This document shows positions 37,983 through 46,840 of a stretch of DNA of 64,000 nucleotides, piece by piece. Each line of letters starts with the position of its first letter. The first letter of the stretch is position 1. Source of the stretch: Burkholderia seminalis DSM 23518 (lineage in GTDB: Bacteria > Pseudomonadota > Gammaproteobacteria > Burkholderiales > Burkholderiaceae); NCBI RefSeq assembly GCF_902832885.1, contig NZ_CADFDK010000009.1, forward strand, positions 62,001-126,000, read 5' to 3'. The notes under the pieces are model-generated. The model saw only the letters and a program-made list of their open reading frames with translations, made no database searches and was not told the DNA's origin. Both the position numbers and the translations under genes were made by a program.

Positions 37983-40103
37983 ATGCTCTTCAATACGCGC
38001 AAAGTCCGTCCGGTCCTGCAGGACGAGGTGACGGAGTGCGGCCTGGCCTGCCTCGCGATGATCGCGTCGTGGCACGGGCGCGAAACGACGTTGCGCACGC
38101 TGCGCAATCGCTATCCGGTGCGGATCGATTCCGGGCTGTCGTTCTTCGACCTGATGGAGATCTCGAACGATCTCGGGCTGCGCGCGCGCGGGTTGCAGTT
38201 CGACGCGGGAGAACTCGACGCGCTCAAGACGCCGTGCATCCTGCATTGGGGGATGAACCACTATGTCGTGCTGACGAAGGTCGGCTACGGCAGCGTGCAC
38301 ATCGTCGACCCCGCGCTCGGCGAGACGAAGCTGCCGCTCGCGCAGGCGCTCACGCACATCACCGGTTATGCGCTCGAACTGAATCCGGACATCGGCTTCA
38401 CGCGAGCGGGACCGACCGACCGGATCCGGTTGCGCGACTACCTCGCAGGGCTGACGGGCATCCGCAAGAGCCTCGCGATCGGCATCGCGGGCGGCGTCGC
38501 CGCGCAGCTCCTGCTGCTGCTCGGCCCGTCGTACGTGCAGCTGACGATCGACGAGGCGCTGAAGAAGACCGACGTCGACATCCTGTACCTGCTGACGATC
38601 CTGTTCGCGATCGTGTTCCTGTTCGACACGCTGTACGCGAACCTCGTCGGCAACATCAAGAGCTACCTGCGCAACATCGTGTCGCAGCAGCTGTCGGCGA
38701 ACATGGTCGGCCATCTCGCGCGGCTGCCGATCGGCTATTTCCTGTTCCACAACACCGGCGATTCGATTTCGCGCGTGTCATCGGTGTCGGAGGTCGGGCG
38801 CTTTCTCGTCGACGGGCTGGTCGGCGGGCTGCTGAATATCGTCACCTGCACGCTGACGCTCGTGCTGATGTTGTACTACAGCCCGGTGCTGGCCGGCATC
38901 AGCCTCGCGGGGATGGTGCTGTTCGCGCTGAGCCGGCTCGCGATCCAGCCGCGGCTGCAGGACGCGATGTCGCAGATCCTCACGCGCGGCGCGCAAGCCG
39001 ATGCGCTGCTGATCGAGAACATCCGTTCCGCGCATTCGATCAAGCTGCTGTCGGCCGAGACCGCGCGCAGCAGCCTGTGGGTCAACGCGTTCACGCAGAA
39101 GCTGCAGGCGATGCGCCAGCAGGAGCGGCTGCAACTGCTGTTCGATGCGATCTCGAAAGGGATCGTGCACGTCGAGCAACTCGTGATCGTCACGTACGGC
39201 GCGTGGCTCGTGATGCACGGACAGAGCACGATCGGCGTGATCTACGCGTTCATCCAGTACAAGAACCTGTTCGCGGACAAGTTCATCGATTCGATCCAGC
39301 TCCATGTGCGCCGCAAGGTGCTGCAGGTGCACATGGACCGCGTCGCCGACGTGCTGCAGACCGAGACCGAGGAGCCCGCGCCGGATGCGGTCGTACGGCC
39401 GGTCGACGGATTCGACGGTGCGCTGTCGATCCGCGCGCTGTCGTACACGCCGAAGGGCGGCAACCGTCCGATCCTGCGCGACATCGCGCTCGACGTGCCG
39501 GCCGGCGCCAAGATCGCGATCGTCGGCCGCACCGGCAGCGGCAAGACGACGCTGTTGAACCTGATCTGCGGGCTCGTGCGCCCGGACCCGGGCACGCTGT
39601 TCGTCGGCGGCGTCGATCTCGCGGAAGTGAACCTGCGGCAGTACCGCAAGCATCTCGCGGCCGTCATGCAGTCCGACCAGCTGTTTCGCGGGACGATCCG
39701 CGACAACATCACGAACTTCGCGCCGGCGCCGCGGATCGGCGCGATGTTCGACGCGGCGAAGCTCGCCTGCATCCACGACGAGATCGAGCGGCTCGACCAT
39801 CGCTACGACACGCCGCTCGGCGATACGCAGAAGTTCCTGTCGGCCGGCCAGATGCAACGGCTGCTGATCGCGCGGGCGCTGTATTGCGAGCCGCGCCTGC
39901 TGATCCTCGACGAGTTTTCGTCGAACCTCGACCAGGCGACGACGCACGAGATCTGCCGCAACGTGTTGACGCTGCCGTGCACGATCGTGCTCGTCACGCA
40001 CGACGCGTCGATCCTGTCGATGGTCGACCGCATCTACCAGATGCACGACGGCGTATTGACCGACGCGACCGGCGCGTGGCACGCGGCCGAGGAGGCACGG
40101 TGA
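37983..40103 (+). CDS. Peptidase-containing ABC transporter (C39, bacteriocin exporter)
   Basis: 706 residues in the standard PCAT order. The C39 peptidase (1-130) has Cys19 (ECGLACLAM), His93 (NHYVVL) and Asp109 (IVDP). Six membrane helices (about 150-430) are followed by the ATPase with Walker A GRTGSGKTT (about 515-523) and the signature LSAGQMQR; the usual Gly-Gly of the signature reads AGQ. It cuts double-glycine leaders and exports the mature peptide through the HlyD adaptor and TolC. Its stop overlaps the next start (TGATG). Confidence 0.92.
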   Translation: MLFNTRKVRPVLQDEVTECGLACLAMIASWHGRETTLRTLRNRYPVRIDSGLSFFDLMEISNDLGLRARGLQFDAGELDALKTPCILHWGMNHYVVLTKVGYGSVHIVDPALGETKLPLAQALTHITGYALELNPDIGFTRAGPTDRIRLRDYLAGLTGIRKSLAIGIAGGVAAQLLLLLGPSYVQLTIDEALKKTDVDILYLLTILFAIVFLFDTLYANLVGNIKSYLRNIVSQQLSANMVGHLARLPIGYFLFHNTGDSISRVSSVSEVGRFLVDGLVGGLLNIVTCTLTLVLMLYYSPVLAGISLAGMVLFALSRLAIQPRLQDAMSQILTRGAQADALLIENIRSAHSIKLLSAETARSSLWVNAFTQKLQAMRQQERLQLLFDAISKGIVHVEQLVIVTYGAWLVMHGQSTIGVIYAFIQYKNLFADKFIDSIQLHVRRKVLQVHMDRVADVLQTETEEPAPDAVVRPVDGFDGALSIRALSYTPKGGNRPILRDIALDVPAGAKIAIVGRTGSGKTTLLNLICGLVRPDPGTLFVGGVDLAEVNLRQYRKHLAAVMQSDQLFRGTIRDNITNFAPAPRIGAMFDAAKLACIHDEIERLDHRYDTPLGDTQKFLSAGQMQRLLIARALYCEPRLLILDEFSSNLDQATTHEICRNVLTLPCTIVLVTHDASILSMVDRIYQMHDGVLTDATGAWHAAEEAR

Positions 40104-41104
40104 TGCTCGGGCGGCTCTTCCTGCTCAATCCGTTCTCGTATGCGTTCCTGCTGCGCCGCGCGGTGCGTGCGGTCGCGCTGCGTACGTCGCCCGCGTTCGG
40201 GCTGCGGCTGATGCGCTGGTGCTCGGGCGCATGCCTGCGCTGCTTTCCGCCCATTCGCGAATCGATCGAACGCGCGGTCGCCTACATGCTGAGCGCGCAC
40301 CTGAACGACGATCCGCGGCGCGTGCGGGAAGTTTCGGCCGCGATCGTGCGCGAGCTGTTCGAGGCCGAGTTCGCCGGACTCAAGCTGCGCACGCACAGCC
40401 TCGCGTCGATGAAGTCGATGATCGACGGGATGGCGTGCGAAGGCGACGATCAATTGCGCGCGGCGCTCGCACGCGGCGGCCCGCTGATGCTCGCGGGGCT
40501 GCACTTCGGCAACCTGATGCTGTTCGTCACGAAACTGCGCTTCATGATTCCCGACGACCGCAAGCTGATGGTGATCCTGCATCGCGACGCGCCCGGCGCG
40601 TTCTTCGACGATGCGCTGCGGCTCGTCGCCGAGTACGGCGCGGGCGACGTCGAGTTCATCGACATCGAGGAGCGCGTGCATCTGCGGCGGCTGATCACGA
40701 GCCTGCGGCGCGAAGCGCCCGTGTTCCTGCTGTTTTCCGACCTGCACGGCAAGTTCGGCAAGACCAACCGCTGCCGGCTCGGCGGGCGCTGGGTGCGGAT
40801 GGCCGGCGGCGGCGTGAAGCTCGCGGTCGAACAGGGGATTCCGCTGCTCGTCGCGTATGCGACGGGCGTGCCGTTTCGCGATCGCTGCGCGGTGCATTTC
40901 ACCGGGCTCGCGGCCAGCCCGCTCGCGCCGATGCTCGGGGCGGACGACGACGCATCGCCGGTGCGCGCGACGCACCAGCGCATCGTCGACCGCCTCGAAC
41001 AGGCGCTCGTGCGCCAGCCCGAGCAATGGCATTTCTGGGAACACTTCACGCCTTACCTGATGCCGACGCCGCTGCTCGATGCGGCCGCGCGGCGTCGCGC
41101 CTGA
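40103..41104 (+). CDS. LpxL-like (lauroyl/myristoyl) acyltransferase homologue
   Basis: 333 residues of the lysophospholipid/LpxL-type acyltransferase superfamily. The catalytic-motif region reads LMLAGLHFGNLML, with His134 in place but without the Asp/Glu usual four residues on in HxxxxD/E. Other family parts are FSDLHGKFGK (about 214) and a C-terminal PEQWHFWEHF (about 310). The start overlaps the exporter stop by one base, so it belongs to the peptide export operon. It could acylate the peptide, lipid A as self-protection, or be an immunity factor; none is shown by sequence. Confidence 0.65.
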   Translation: MLGRLFLLNPFSYAFLLRRAVRAVALRTSPAFGLRLMRWCSGACLRCFPPIRESIERAVAYMLSAHLNDDPRRVREVSAAIVRELFEAEFAGLKLRTHSLASMKSMIDGMACEGDDQLRAALARGGPLMLAGLHFGNLMLFVTKLRFMIPDDRKLMVILHRDAPGAFFDDALRLVAEYGAGDVEFIDIEERVHLRRLITSLRREAPVFLLFSDLHGKFGKTNRCRLGGRWVRMAGGGVKLAVEQGIPLLVAYATGVPFRDRCAVHFTGLAASPLAPMLGADDDASPVRATHQRIVDRLEQALVRQPEQWHFWEHFTPYLMPTPLLDAAARRRA

Positions 41105-41116
41105 CGAGCCTGCCCC

Positions 41117-42412
41117 ATGCCGATCTGGAATTCCGCCCTCCAAGAACAGAAGCCGTCGCGCAAGCTCGCGCGCGGCACCACTTTCGGCACCGTGATCCAC
41201 GGCGTCGTCGACGTGCCGGTGTCGATGCGGTTTTTCTGCTACCTGTCGCTGGCGATGTTCGCGATGTTCGTGACGGCGCTCGTCGAACTGAGCTACGCGA
41301 ATACCGAGAGCGTGTCGGGGATGCTGACGCCGCGCTCGGGGCTGATCGGCGTCGGCGCGCCGCCGGGCTGGGCGGTGCGCGACATCTACGTCGGCAAGGA
41401 CCAGCAGGTGAAGGCCGGCCAGCGGCTGATGGCGGTGACGCGCGACACGAGCTTCGTCAGCCAGGCGAACAACGTGCAGGGCATGCGTGCGGCGCTCGAC
41501 CGGCAACGCGTGGAGGTGACGCAGCAGATCGACGCGGCACGGCTCGAATACCGGTCGTCGGTGCAGCAGATCAACCAGCAGATCGCCGCGCAAGGCGAGA
41601 GCCGTGGGCTGATCGATCGGCAGATCCAGGACCAGAAGCGCATCGTCGACGAGTACGGCGAACGGCGCGCACGCGTGAAGCAGCTGCTCGACGAGCAGGT
41701 CGTGACGCTCGAACAGTACAACCAGGTCAACACGCAGTACCTGCAGGCCGGGCAGGCGTACCAGGACCTGCTGCTGCGCCGCGCCGAGCTCGCGAAGAAC
41801 GCGATGAAGCTGCGCGGCGACCTCGACACGATGCAGAGCAAGTACGACGGCGCGAACGCGGAACTGAAGATCAAGCAGGAGGAGCTGAACGCGAAGGAAT
41901 ACAACATCGACGAGAACGTGAACCAGGTGCTGTACGCGCCGGCCGACGGGCAGATCGTGCGGCTCGACGTCGTGCAGGGCGGTGTGATCGACCCGCCGGG
42001 CACGCGCGTCGTCGAGATCCTGCCCGCGCAGGCCGACGGGCTGATCGCCGAGGTCTACATTCCGTCGTCGAAGGCCGGCTTCGTGAAGAAGGGGCAGGAA
42101 GTGAAGGTTGCGTACGCAAGCTATCCGGTCGAGAAGTTCGGCACCTATCGCGGCAAGGTGCTGTCGATCTCGCCGGTCGCGTTTTCGGCGAAGGAGCTGA
42201 ACCTGCCGGGCGATGCGGCCGCGCCGCAGACCTACTTCAAGACCTGGGTCGAACTCGCCGATCGAACGCCGTCCTTCGAGGGGCGGCCGCTGTCGCTGCG
42301 GGCCGGGATGATGCTGAAGGCCGACGTCGTGCTGGAGCGGCGCAGCCTGCTCGAATGGCTGTTCGAGCCGCTGTACCGGATCCGCCAGCGCCTGTTCGGC
42401 GTGCCGGCCTGA
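41117..42412 (+). CDS. HlyD-type membrane fusion protein of the peptide exporter
   Basis: 431 residues. An N-terminal cytoplasmic segment and one membrane helix (about 40-62) are followed by the lipoyl half-motif (GAPPGWAVRDIYVGKDQQVKAGQ), a coiled-coil (about 120-275) and the second lipoyl half (VLYAPADGQIVRLDV), then the beta-barrel domain. It joins the ABC exporter to TolC, as RaxA or CvaA do. It lies 12 bases behind the acyltransferase gene. Confidence 0.9.
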   Translation: MPIWNSALQEQKPSRKLARGTTFGTVIHGVVDVPVSMRFFCYLSLAMFAMFVTALVELSYANTESVSGMLTPRSGLIGVGAPPGWAVRDIYVGKDQQVKAGQRLMAVTRDTSFVSQANNVQGMRAALDRQRVEVTQQIDAARLEYRSSVQQINQQIAAQGESRGLIDRQIQDQKRIVDEYGERRARVKQLLDEQVVTLEQYNQVNTQYLQAGQAYQDLLLRRAELAKNAMKLRGDLDTMQSKYDGANAELKIKQEELNAKEYNIDENVNQVLYAPADGQIVRLDVVQGGVIDPPGTRVVEILPAQADGLIAEVYIPSSKAGFVKKGQEVKVAYASYPVEKFGTYRGKVLSISPVAFSAKELNLPGDAAAPQTYFKTWVELADRTPSFEGRPLSLRAGMMLKADVVLERRSLLEWLFEPLYRIRQRLFGVPA

Positions 42413-42416
42413 GCCG

Positions 42417-43811
42417 ATGGCGAATCGCGACATTACCCGCCGCCGCGCGCGGCCGGGCGCCGTGCGTCCGTTGTCGCGCTGGCTCGGCGCGACGCTGTTC
42501 GCGTGCGCGGCTGCCGCGCACGGCGCGCCGCAGCCGGACGGCGATGCCGCGCCGCGCTGGCAGGCCGGTGCCGACGGGATCGGCTTCTGGCCGGGCGGCG
42601 ATGCGGACGGGTTCGACGCGAGCGCGTGGGCGACCGATGCAGGGCTGGCGCGCGGCGGGCGCGATGGCGCTGCGGCCGGCGTGCCGCCGCTCGACGCCGT
42701 CCCGTTGAGCGCACGCAAGATCACGCTCGGGCAGCGCACCGGTGAAGCGGGGCGCGCGTGCGCGGGAGCGCGCGACGATGGCGTCGACGGTATCGGCTTC
42801 GACGACAACGGCGCGGACGACGGCTGCGCGCCGGCCGCGCCGCGCGAGGCAACGGCGGATGACGCATCGGCTGGCGGCGTGGTCCACGCCGGCCGGATGC
42901 CGTACGAACTGCATCCGGTCGATCCGTCGCGGCTGCCCGATCTGCCGGCCGCGCAGGCGCCGCCGTTGCTCGAGCAGCTGATGGGCGACGACCGCAACAT
43001 GGTCGGCCTCGGCTGGCACTTCGTCGGGACGACCGGCCGGTCGACGCCCGTGACGACGCATACCGACGCGCTCGGGCTGAACAGCTTCCAGAACGCCGGG
43101 TCGAGCCTGTCGCTCAGCAATACGAACACGCTGGCGTTCACGTTCACCCACTTTTTATCGGAGAACTGGGCGGCCGAACTCGGCGCGGGCATTCCGCCGG
43201 TGCTGACGCTGCGCGGGCACGGCAGCATCGCGCTGCCGCTCGAGCGCATCTTTGCCGGCGTCCAGGGGCGTCTTCCGCTGATCGACCTTGCGAACACGCA
43301 AAGCAATCCGCTCGCGACCACGCGCGCGTGGCTCGGGTCCGTCGTGTTCAAGTACTACCTCGGCGAGCGCGACGATCGCTTCCGGCCGTTCGCGGGCATC
43401 GGCGTCAGCTACACGCGCTTCACGAACACGAACCTGAACCCCGTGTTCCAGCGCAAGCTCGCGTCGCTCGGCGGGCTGCTCGCGGCAGGCGCGGACATCG
43501 GCAGCCTGCAGTCGCTGTTGCTCGACCCGGCGATGTTCCAGCGGATCTGGGATGCCGGCGGCGACCTGCTGCTGTCGGGGCGGACCAATGTATCGGCGAA
43601 GGTGAAGAGCGTCTGGGAGCCGGTGTTCACCGTCGGCGCGAGCTACCAGATCACGCGCCGGCTCTGGATCACGGGGATGGTCACCTATATCCCGCTGCGG
43701 ACGAAGATCACGCTCGACATCAGCCAGCCGAACCGGACGCTTGCATCGAACACCTTCGATATTTCGGCCAATCCGGTGCTGGCCAGCGTGCTGCTGAACT
43801 TCCGCTTCTGA
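42417..43811 (+). CDS. OmpW-family outer-membrane protein with long N-terminal extension
   Basis: 464 residues against about 210-230 for OmpW. A signal peptide (cut near AHGA, about 36) is followed by an acidic Asp/Gly/Ala-rich region (about 37-160) with DGIGFWPGGDADGF and DGIGFDDNGADDG, then an 8-stranded OmpW-like barrel (about 190-464, LAFTFTHFLSENWAAELG...RPFAGIGVSYTRF) ending in NFRF. It follows the adaptor gene by 4 bases, so it is part of the export operon. It may be a receptor, immunity or release factor for the peptide. Confidence 0.8.
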   Translation: MANRDITRRRARPGAVRPLSRWLGATLFACAAAAHGAPQPDGDAAPRWQAGADGIGFWPGGDADGFDASAWATDAGLARGGRDGAAAGVPPLDAVPLSARKITLGQRTGEAGRACAGARDDGVDGIGFDDNGADDGCAPAAPREATADDASAGGVVHAGRMPYELHPVDPSRLPDLPAAQAPPLLEQLMGDDRNMVGLGWHFVGTTGRSTPVTTHTDALGLNSFQNAGSSLSLSNTNTLAFTFTHFLSENWAAELGAGIPPVLTLRGHGSIALPLERIFAGVQGRLPLIDLANTQSNPLATTRAWLGSVVFKYYLGERDDRFRPFAGIGVSYTRFTNTNLNPVFQRKLASLGGLLAAGADIGSLQSLLLDPAMFQRIWDAGGDLLLSGRTNVSAKVKSVWEPVFTVGASYQITRRLWITGMVTYIPLRTKITLDISQPNRTLASNTFDISANPVLASVLLNFRF

Positions 43812-43899
43812 CGGTCCCGGCGGCCGGTTTTCATCAATTTGACGCGCGACGCTGGGATAATGGCGAAGTTTGGCCGCGTCAATGATGGAAGGAGGCCCC

Positions 43900-44850
43900 A
43901 TGGGCGACAAAGATACCCGCACCGAGACCGACAACCTTGCCGATTCGAGCTCGATGGAAGCGCGTCAGCGCCGCTTCGAGGAAGATCTCGTCGACGCATA
44001 CGACGAAGAACTCGAAATGGAACTCGACGACCGTCGCTTCGACGACGGCGACGACTTGCTGTTTTCGCAGGCGCGTCGCGAGGCACGCAAGCAGTATTTC
44101 CGCGAGCTGTTCCGGCTGCAGGGCGAACTCGTGAAACTGCAGGACTGGGTCGTGAGCACCGGGCACCGGCTCGTCGTCATTTTCGAAGGGCGCGACGCGG
44201 CCGGCAAAGGTGGCGTGATCAAGCGGATCACGCAGCGCCTGAATCCGCGCGTGTGCCGTGTCGCCGCGCTGCCCGCGCCGAACAACCGCGAGCGCACGCA
44301 ATGGTACTTCCAGCGCTACGTCGCGCATCTGCCGGCCGGCGGCGAGATCGTGCTGTTCGACCGCAGCTGGTACAACCGCGCGGGCGTCGAGCGCGTGATG
44401 AATTTCTGTACCGACGACGAGTACGAGGAGTTCTTCCGGTCGGTACCCGAGTTCGAGAAGATGCTCGTGCGCAGCGGCATCCAGATCGTCAAGTACTGGT
44501 TCTCGATCACCGATCACGAGCAGGAAGTGCGTTTCCAGGCGCGGATCCAGGATCCGCTGAAGCAGTGGAAGCTGAGCCCGATGGACCTCGAAAGCCGGCG
44601 CCGCTGGGAGGCTTATACGGCCGCGAAGGAGGAGATGCTGCAGCGCACGCATATTCCCGAGGCGCCGTGGTGGGTCGTGCAGGCCGTCGACAAGAAGCGC
44701 GCGCGGCTGAACTGCATCCACCATCTGCTGGGCCAGGTGCCGTATCACGAGGTGCCGCACCCGTCGATCGACCTGCCGCCGCGCGAGCATCACGAGGACT
44801 ACATCCGCCGGCCGACGCCGGACGACATGATCGTGCCGGATACTTACTGA
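43900..44850 (+). CDS. ppk2: Polyphosphate kinase 2 family protein
   Basis: 316 residues. PPK2 transfers phosphate between polyphosphate and nucleotides. Walker A is GRDAAGKGG (97-105) and Walker B/lid is DRSWYNRAGVE (154-164), both typical of PPK2. The N-terminal 55 residues are acidic (DAYDEELEMELDD). The start at 43900 has AAGGAGG 5 bases upstream. Transcription is separate from the export operon. Which nucleotide (ADP, GDP or AMP) is used is not decidable, though single-domain length and motifs fit class I. Confidence 0.92.
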   Translation: MGDKDTRTETDNLADSSSMEARQRRFEEDLVDAYDEELEMELDDRRFDDGDDLLFSQARREARKQYFRELFRLQGELVKLQDWVVSTGHRLVVIFEGRDAAGKGGVIKRITQRLNPRVCRVAALPAPNNRERTQWYFQRYVAHLPAGGEIVLFDRSWYNRAGVERVMNFCTDDEYEEFFRSVPEFEKMLVRSGIQIVKYWFSITDHEQEVRFQARIQDPLKQWKLSPMDLESRRRWEAYTAAKEEMLQRTHIPEAPWWVVQAVDKKRARLNCIHHLLGQVPYHEVPHPSIDLPPREHHEDYIRRPTPDDMIVPDTY

Positions 44851-44881
44851 CGCAGGAATGCGCCTGGCAGCGTCAGGCAAA

Positions 44882-44907
44882 GCGGGGAAGGCAGGTGCCT
44901 TGCCCGC
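44882..44907. terminator. Convergent terminator-like hairpin
   Basis: GCGGGGAAGGC (44882-44892) pairs with GCCTTGCCCGC (44897-44907), 10 of 11 bases, with a 4-base loop. It lies between convergent ppk2 and yigZ, with no T-run. Confidence 0.5.
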
Positions 44908-44910
44908 GCG

Positions 44911-45498
44911 TCACAGGTCCGGAAACCCCGAGCGCCCCTGGGTCAGGTCGAACAATTCGGCCCTCGCATCGGCCTCGGCGGTTTCCGGCAGCTTGATCAC
45001 CAGTTTCACCGTCATGCCGTACGTGCTGTCCACCAGTTCGTATCCGGCCTGTTCGATCCAGCGGCGCACGCGCGCCTCCTCCGGGTAGCCGATCTCGATC
45101 GCGAGCCGCGTCTGGCGAATGCGCTCGATGCGCTCGGCATCGAGCAGCGCCGAGGCGATCGCATCCGTATAGGCGCGCACCAGTCCGCCCGCGCCGAGCT
45201 TCACCCCGCCGTAGTAACGCACGACCGCGCCGAGCACGCCGTCGAGATCGTGATGGCGCAGCACTTCGAGAATGGGCCGGCCGGCCGTGCCCGACGGCTC
45301 GCCGTCGTCCGACATGCCCGACTGGCCGCCGGCCAGCAGCGCCCAGCACACATGGGTGGCCGTCGGATGCGCGTCGCGCAGGCGTTGCAGCGCCTGCATC
45401 GCGGCATCGCGGTCGTCGACCGGGATCGCGAGCCCGATGAAGCGGCTCTTGCGGATCTCGAGTTCGCGGATATAGGTGGTGGCGAGCGTGTAACTCAT
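44911..45498 (-). CDS. yigZ: YigZ/IMPACT family protein
   Basis: 195 residues. The UPF0029/IMPACT domain (1-125) has the family run KSRFIGLAIPV, DDGEPSGTAGRPIL and VVRYYGGVKLGAGGLVRAY. The C-terminal DUF1949 domain follows (about 135-195). The bacterial role is unclear; the eukaryotic homologue IMPACT acts in translation control by competing for GCN1. ATG 45498 is chosen as the family N-terminus (MSYTLATTY). Confidence 0.93.
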   Translation of the reverse strand: MSYTLATTYIRELEIRKSRFIGLAIPVDDRDAAMQALQRLRDAHPTATHVCWALLAGGQSGMSDDGEPSGTAGRPILEVLRHHDLDGVLGAVVRYYGGVKLGAGGLVRAYTDAIASALLDAERIERIRQTRLAIEIGYPEEARVRRWIEQAGYELVDSTYGMTVKLVIKLPETAEADARAELFDLTQGRSGFPDL

Positions 45499-45852
45499 GC
45501 GCCGCGAGCAACAGGTAAGGAAGTCAAGGTGATGATGGCCTGGCGATGCTGGGATATCGGCCCGCACGTGGATGGCACCTGCACGCGCGGACGGGACGAA
45601 ACGGGAATTTTACCGTGGTGCGCATCGAAGCATTTCGATGCGGTCGAAACCCGGCTCGGGCGATGTGCCGGATACGAAGACGCAGACGAAGATGGCCACC
45701 GTGCGCGAGCATGCCGCCCGTCGAACGACCGTGGGCTCCCGAGGTCGATCGCGTGGATAGCTGAAGGGCGGCCCCGCGCTCGTTGAACCGGTCGCGCAGC
45801 GGGCGCATGGTTTTCCCCGTGAGAGGTTCGGAACGCACCCGTGCGTGCGACG
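45499..45852. other. Gap between yigZ and LysR gene, no gene seen
   Basis: The 354 bases hold a perfect hairpin CGCATCGAA-GCAT-TTCGATGCG (45621-45642) that could end leftward transcription of the LysR gene, though no T-run follows. No convincing frame, repeat or promoter is seen. Confidence 0.45.
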
Positions 45853-46725
45853 TCAACGTACCCCGATCGACGACCGCAGCGCCGCGCCGAGCGTGCGCAG
45901 TGCCTGCCGGGCGCGCGCGTCGGTCAGGCTGGAATGGAGCACCACGTCGCGCGCCGGCAACGGCGGCAGCCCGTATCGCGTTCCGACGTCGACCGTGCCG
46001 GCGGGCGCCACGCGATGCCCGAGCGCCGCGACGGCCAGCCCCGCGGATACCGCCGCGCCGATCGTCGCGATACCGCCGCCGACGAACACCTCGGTCCACG
46101 GAACACCGGCCTCGTCCAGTGCGCCAACGGCCATGCGCCGCACGCTGCAAGGTTCGGCCTGCGTGGCCAGCCGCAGCGGTTGCGGCGGATGGTACTCGAA
46201 ATCGGCTGCGGCCATCCAGCCGAACGATTCCGACAGGATGGTCTCGCCGTCGAGCCGCCGGCTGTCGTGCTGCAGCGCGACGGCCGCGTCGAGCTGGCCG
46301 CGGTCGAATGCATCGAGCACGTCGCGCGACGCCGCGACGCGGATCTCCAGCACGAGTGTCGGCTCCGCTTCGCTCATGCGTCGCAGCAGCATCGGCAGAT
46401 CGGCGCCGACGACATGGTGGCTGACGCCGATCACCAGCCGCCGCTGGCCCGTGCCGAACGCGCCGATTGCGCCGTGGTGCGCGGCCACCAGCTCGCGCGC
46501 CGGCTCGAGGAACGCGGTGCCGTCGGCCGACAGGCGGACCTGCCGCGGCGTGCGCTCCAGCAGGCGGCGGCCGAGCCCCTCTTCGAGCCGCTTGATCTTC
46601 AGGCTCACGGCCGATTGCGTCGTGTCCATCGCTTCCGCGGCTCGCGTGAAGCTCTTGAGGTCGGCGGTCAGCACGAACGCTTGCACGGCTTCGATGTCGA
46701 GCGTTTTCATCGCGCACTCATCCAT
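45853..46725 (-). CDS. LysR family transcriptional regulator
   Basis: 290 residues. Winged HTH (about 8-67: SFTRAAEAMDTTQSAVSLKIKRLE), then a LysR effector domain (about 95-285). ATG 46725 and ATG 46710 (MKTLDIEAVQAF, the usual opening) are both possible. It diverges from the DUF4865 gene with a near-perfect inverted repeat between them. The effector is unknown. Confidence 0.88.
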   Translation of the reverse strand: MDECAMKTLDIEAVQAFVLTADLKSFTRAAEAMDTTQSAVSLKIKRLEEGLGRRLLERTPRQVRLSADGTAFLEPARELVAAHHGAIGAFGTGQRRLVIGVSHHVVGADLPMLLRRMSEAEPTLVLEIRVAASRDVLDAFDRGQLDAAVALQHDSRRLDGETILSESFGWMAAADFEYHPPQPLRLATQAEPCSVRRMAVGALDEAGVPWTEVFVGGGIATIGAAVSAGLAVAALGHRVAPAGTVDVGTRYGLPPLPARDVVLHSSLTDARARQALRTLGAALRSSIGVR

Positions 46726-46734
46726 TTAAGAATC

Positions 46735-46775
46735 GAATCATTGAAATATGATGCCATCGTCTTTTCAAATGATTC
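46735..46775. promoter_or_regulatory. Inverted repeat between LysR and DUF4865 genes
   Basis: GAATCATTGAAA (46735-46746) and TTTCAAATGATTC (46763-46775) are inverse copies apart from one extra T, spaced 16 bases apart. They lie 10 bases upstream of the LysR start and 65 bases upstream of the DUF4865 start, a typical LysR binding site position. Confidence 0.6.
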
Positions 46776-46840
46776 AAGGTCTTCTACGCTGTTCGCACGT
46801 TTTCCTGAATGTCACCCGTTGCTTTCGCCAGGAGTCGACC

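Noticed and set aside
45524-46717. 397-codon minus-strand frame over the LysR gene
   Set aside because: Arg-rich low-complexity translation that overlaps a well-supported LysR gene in another frame.
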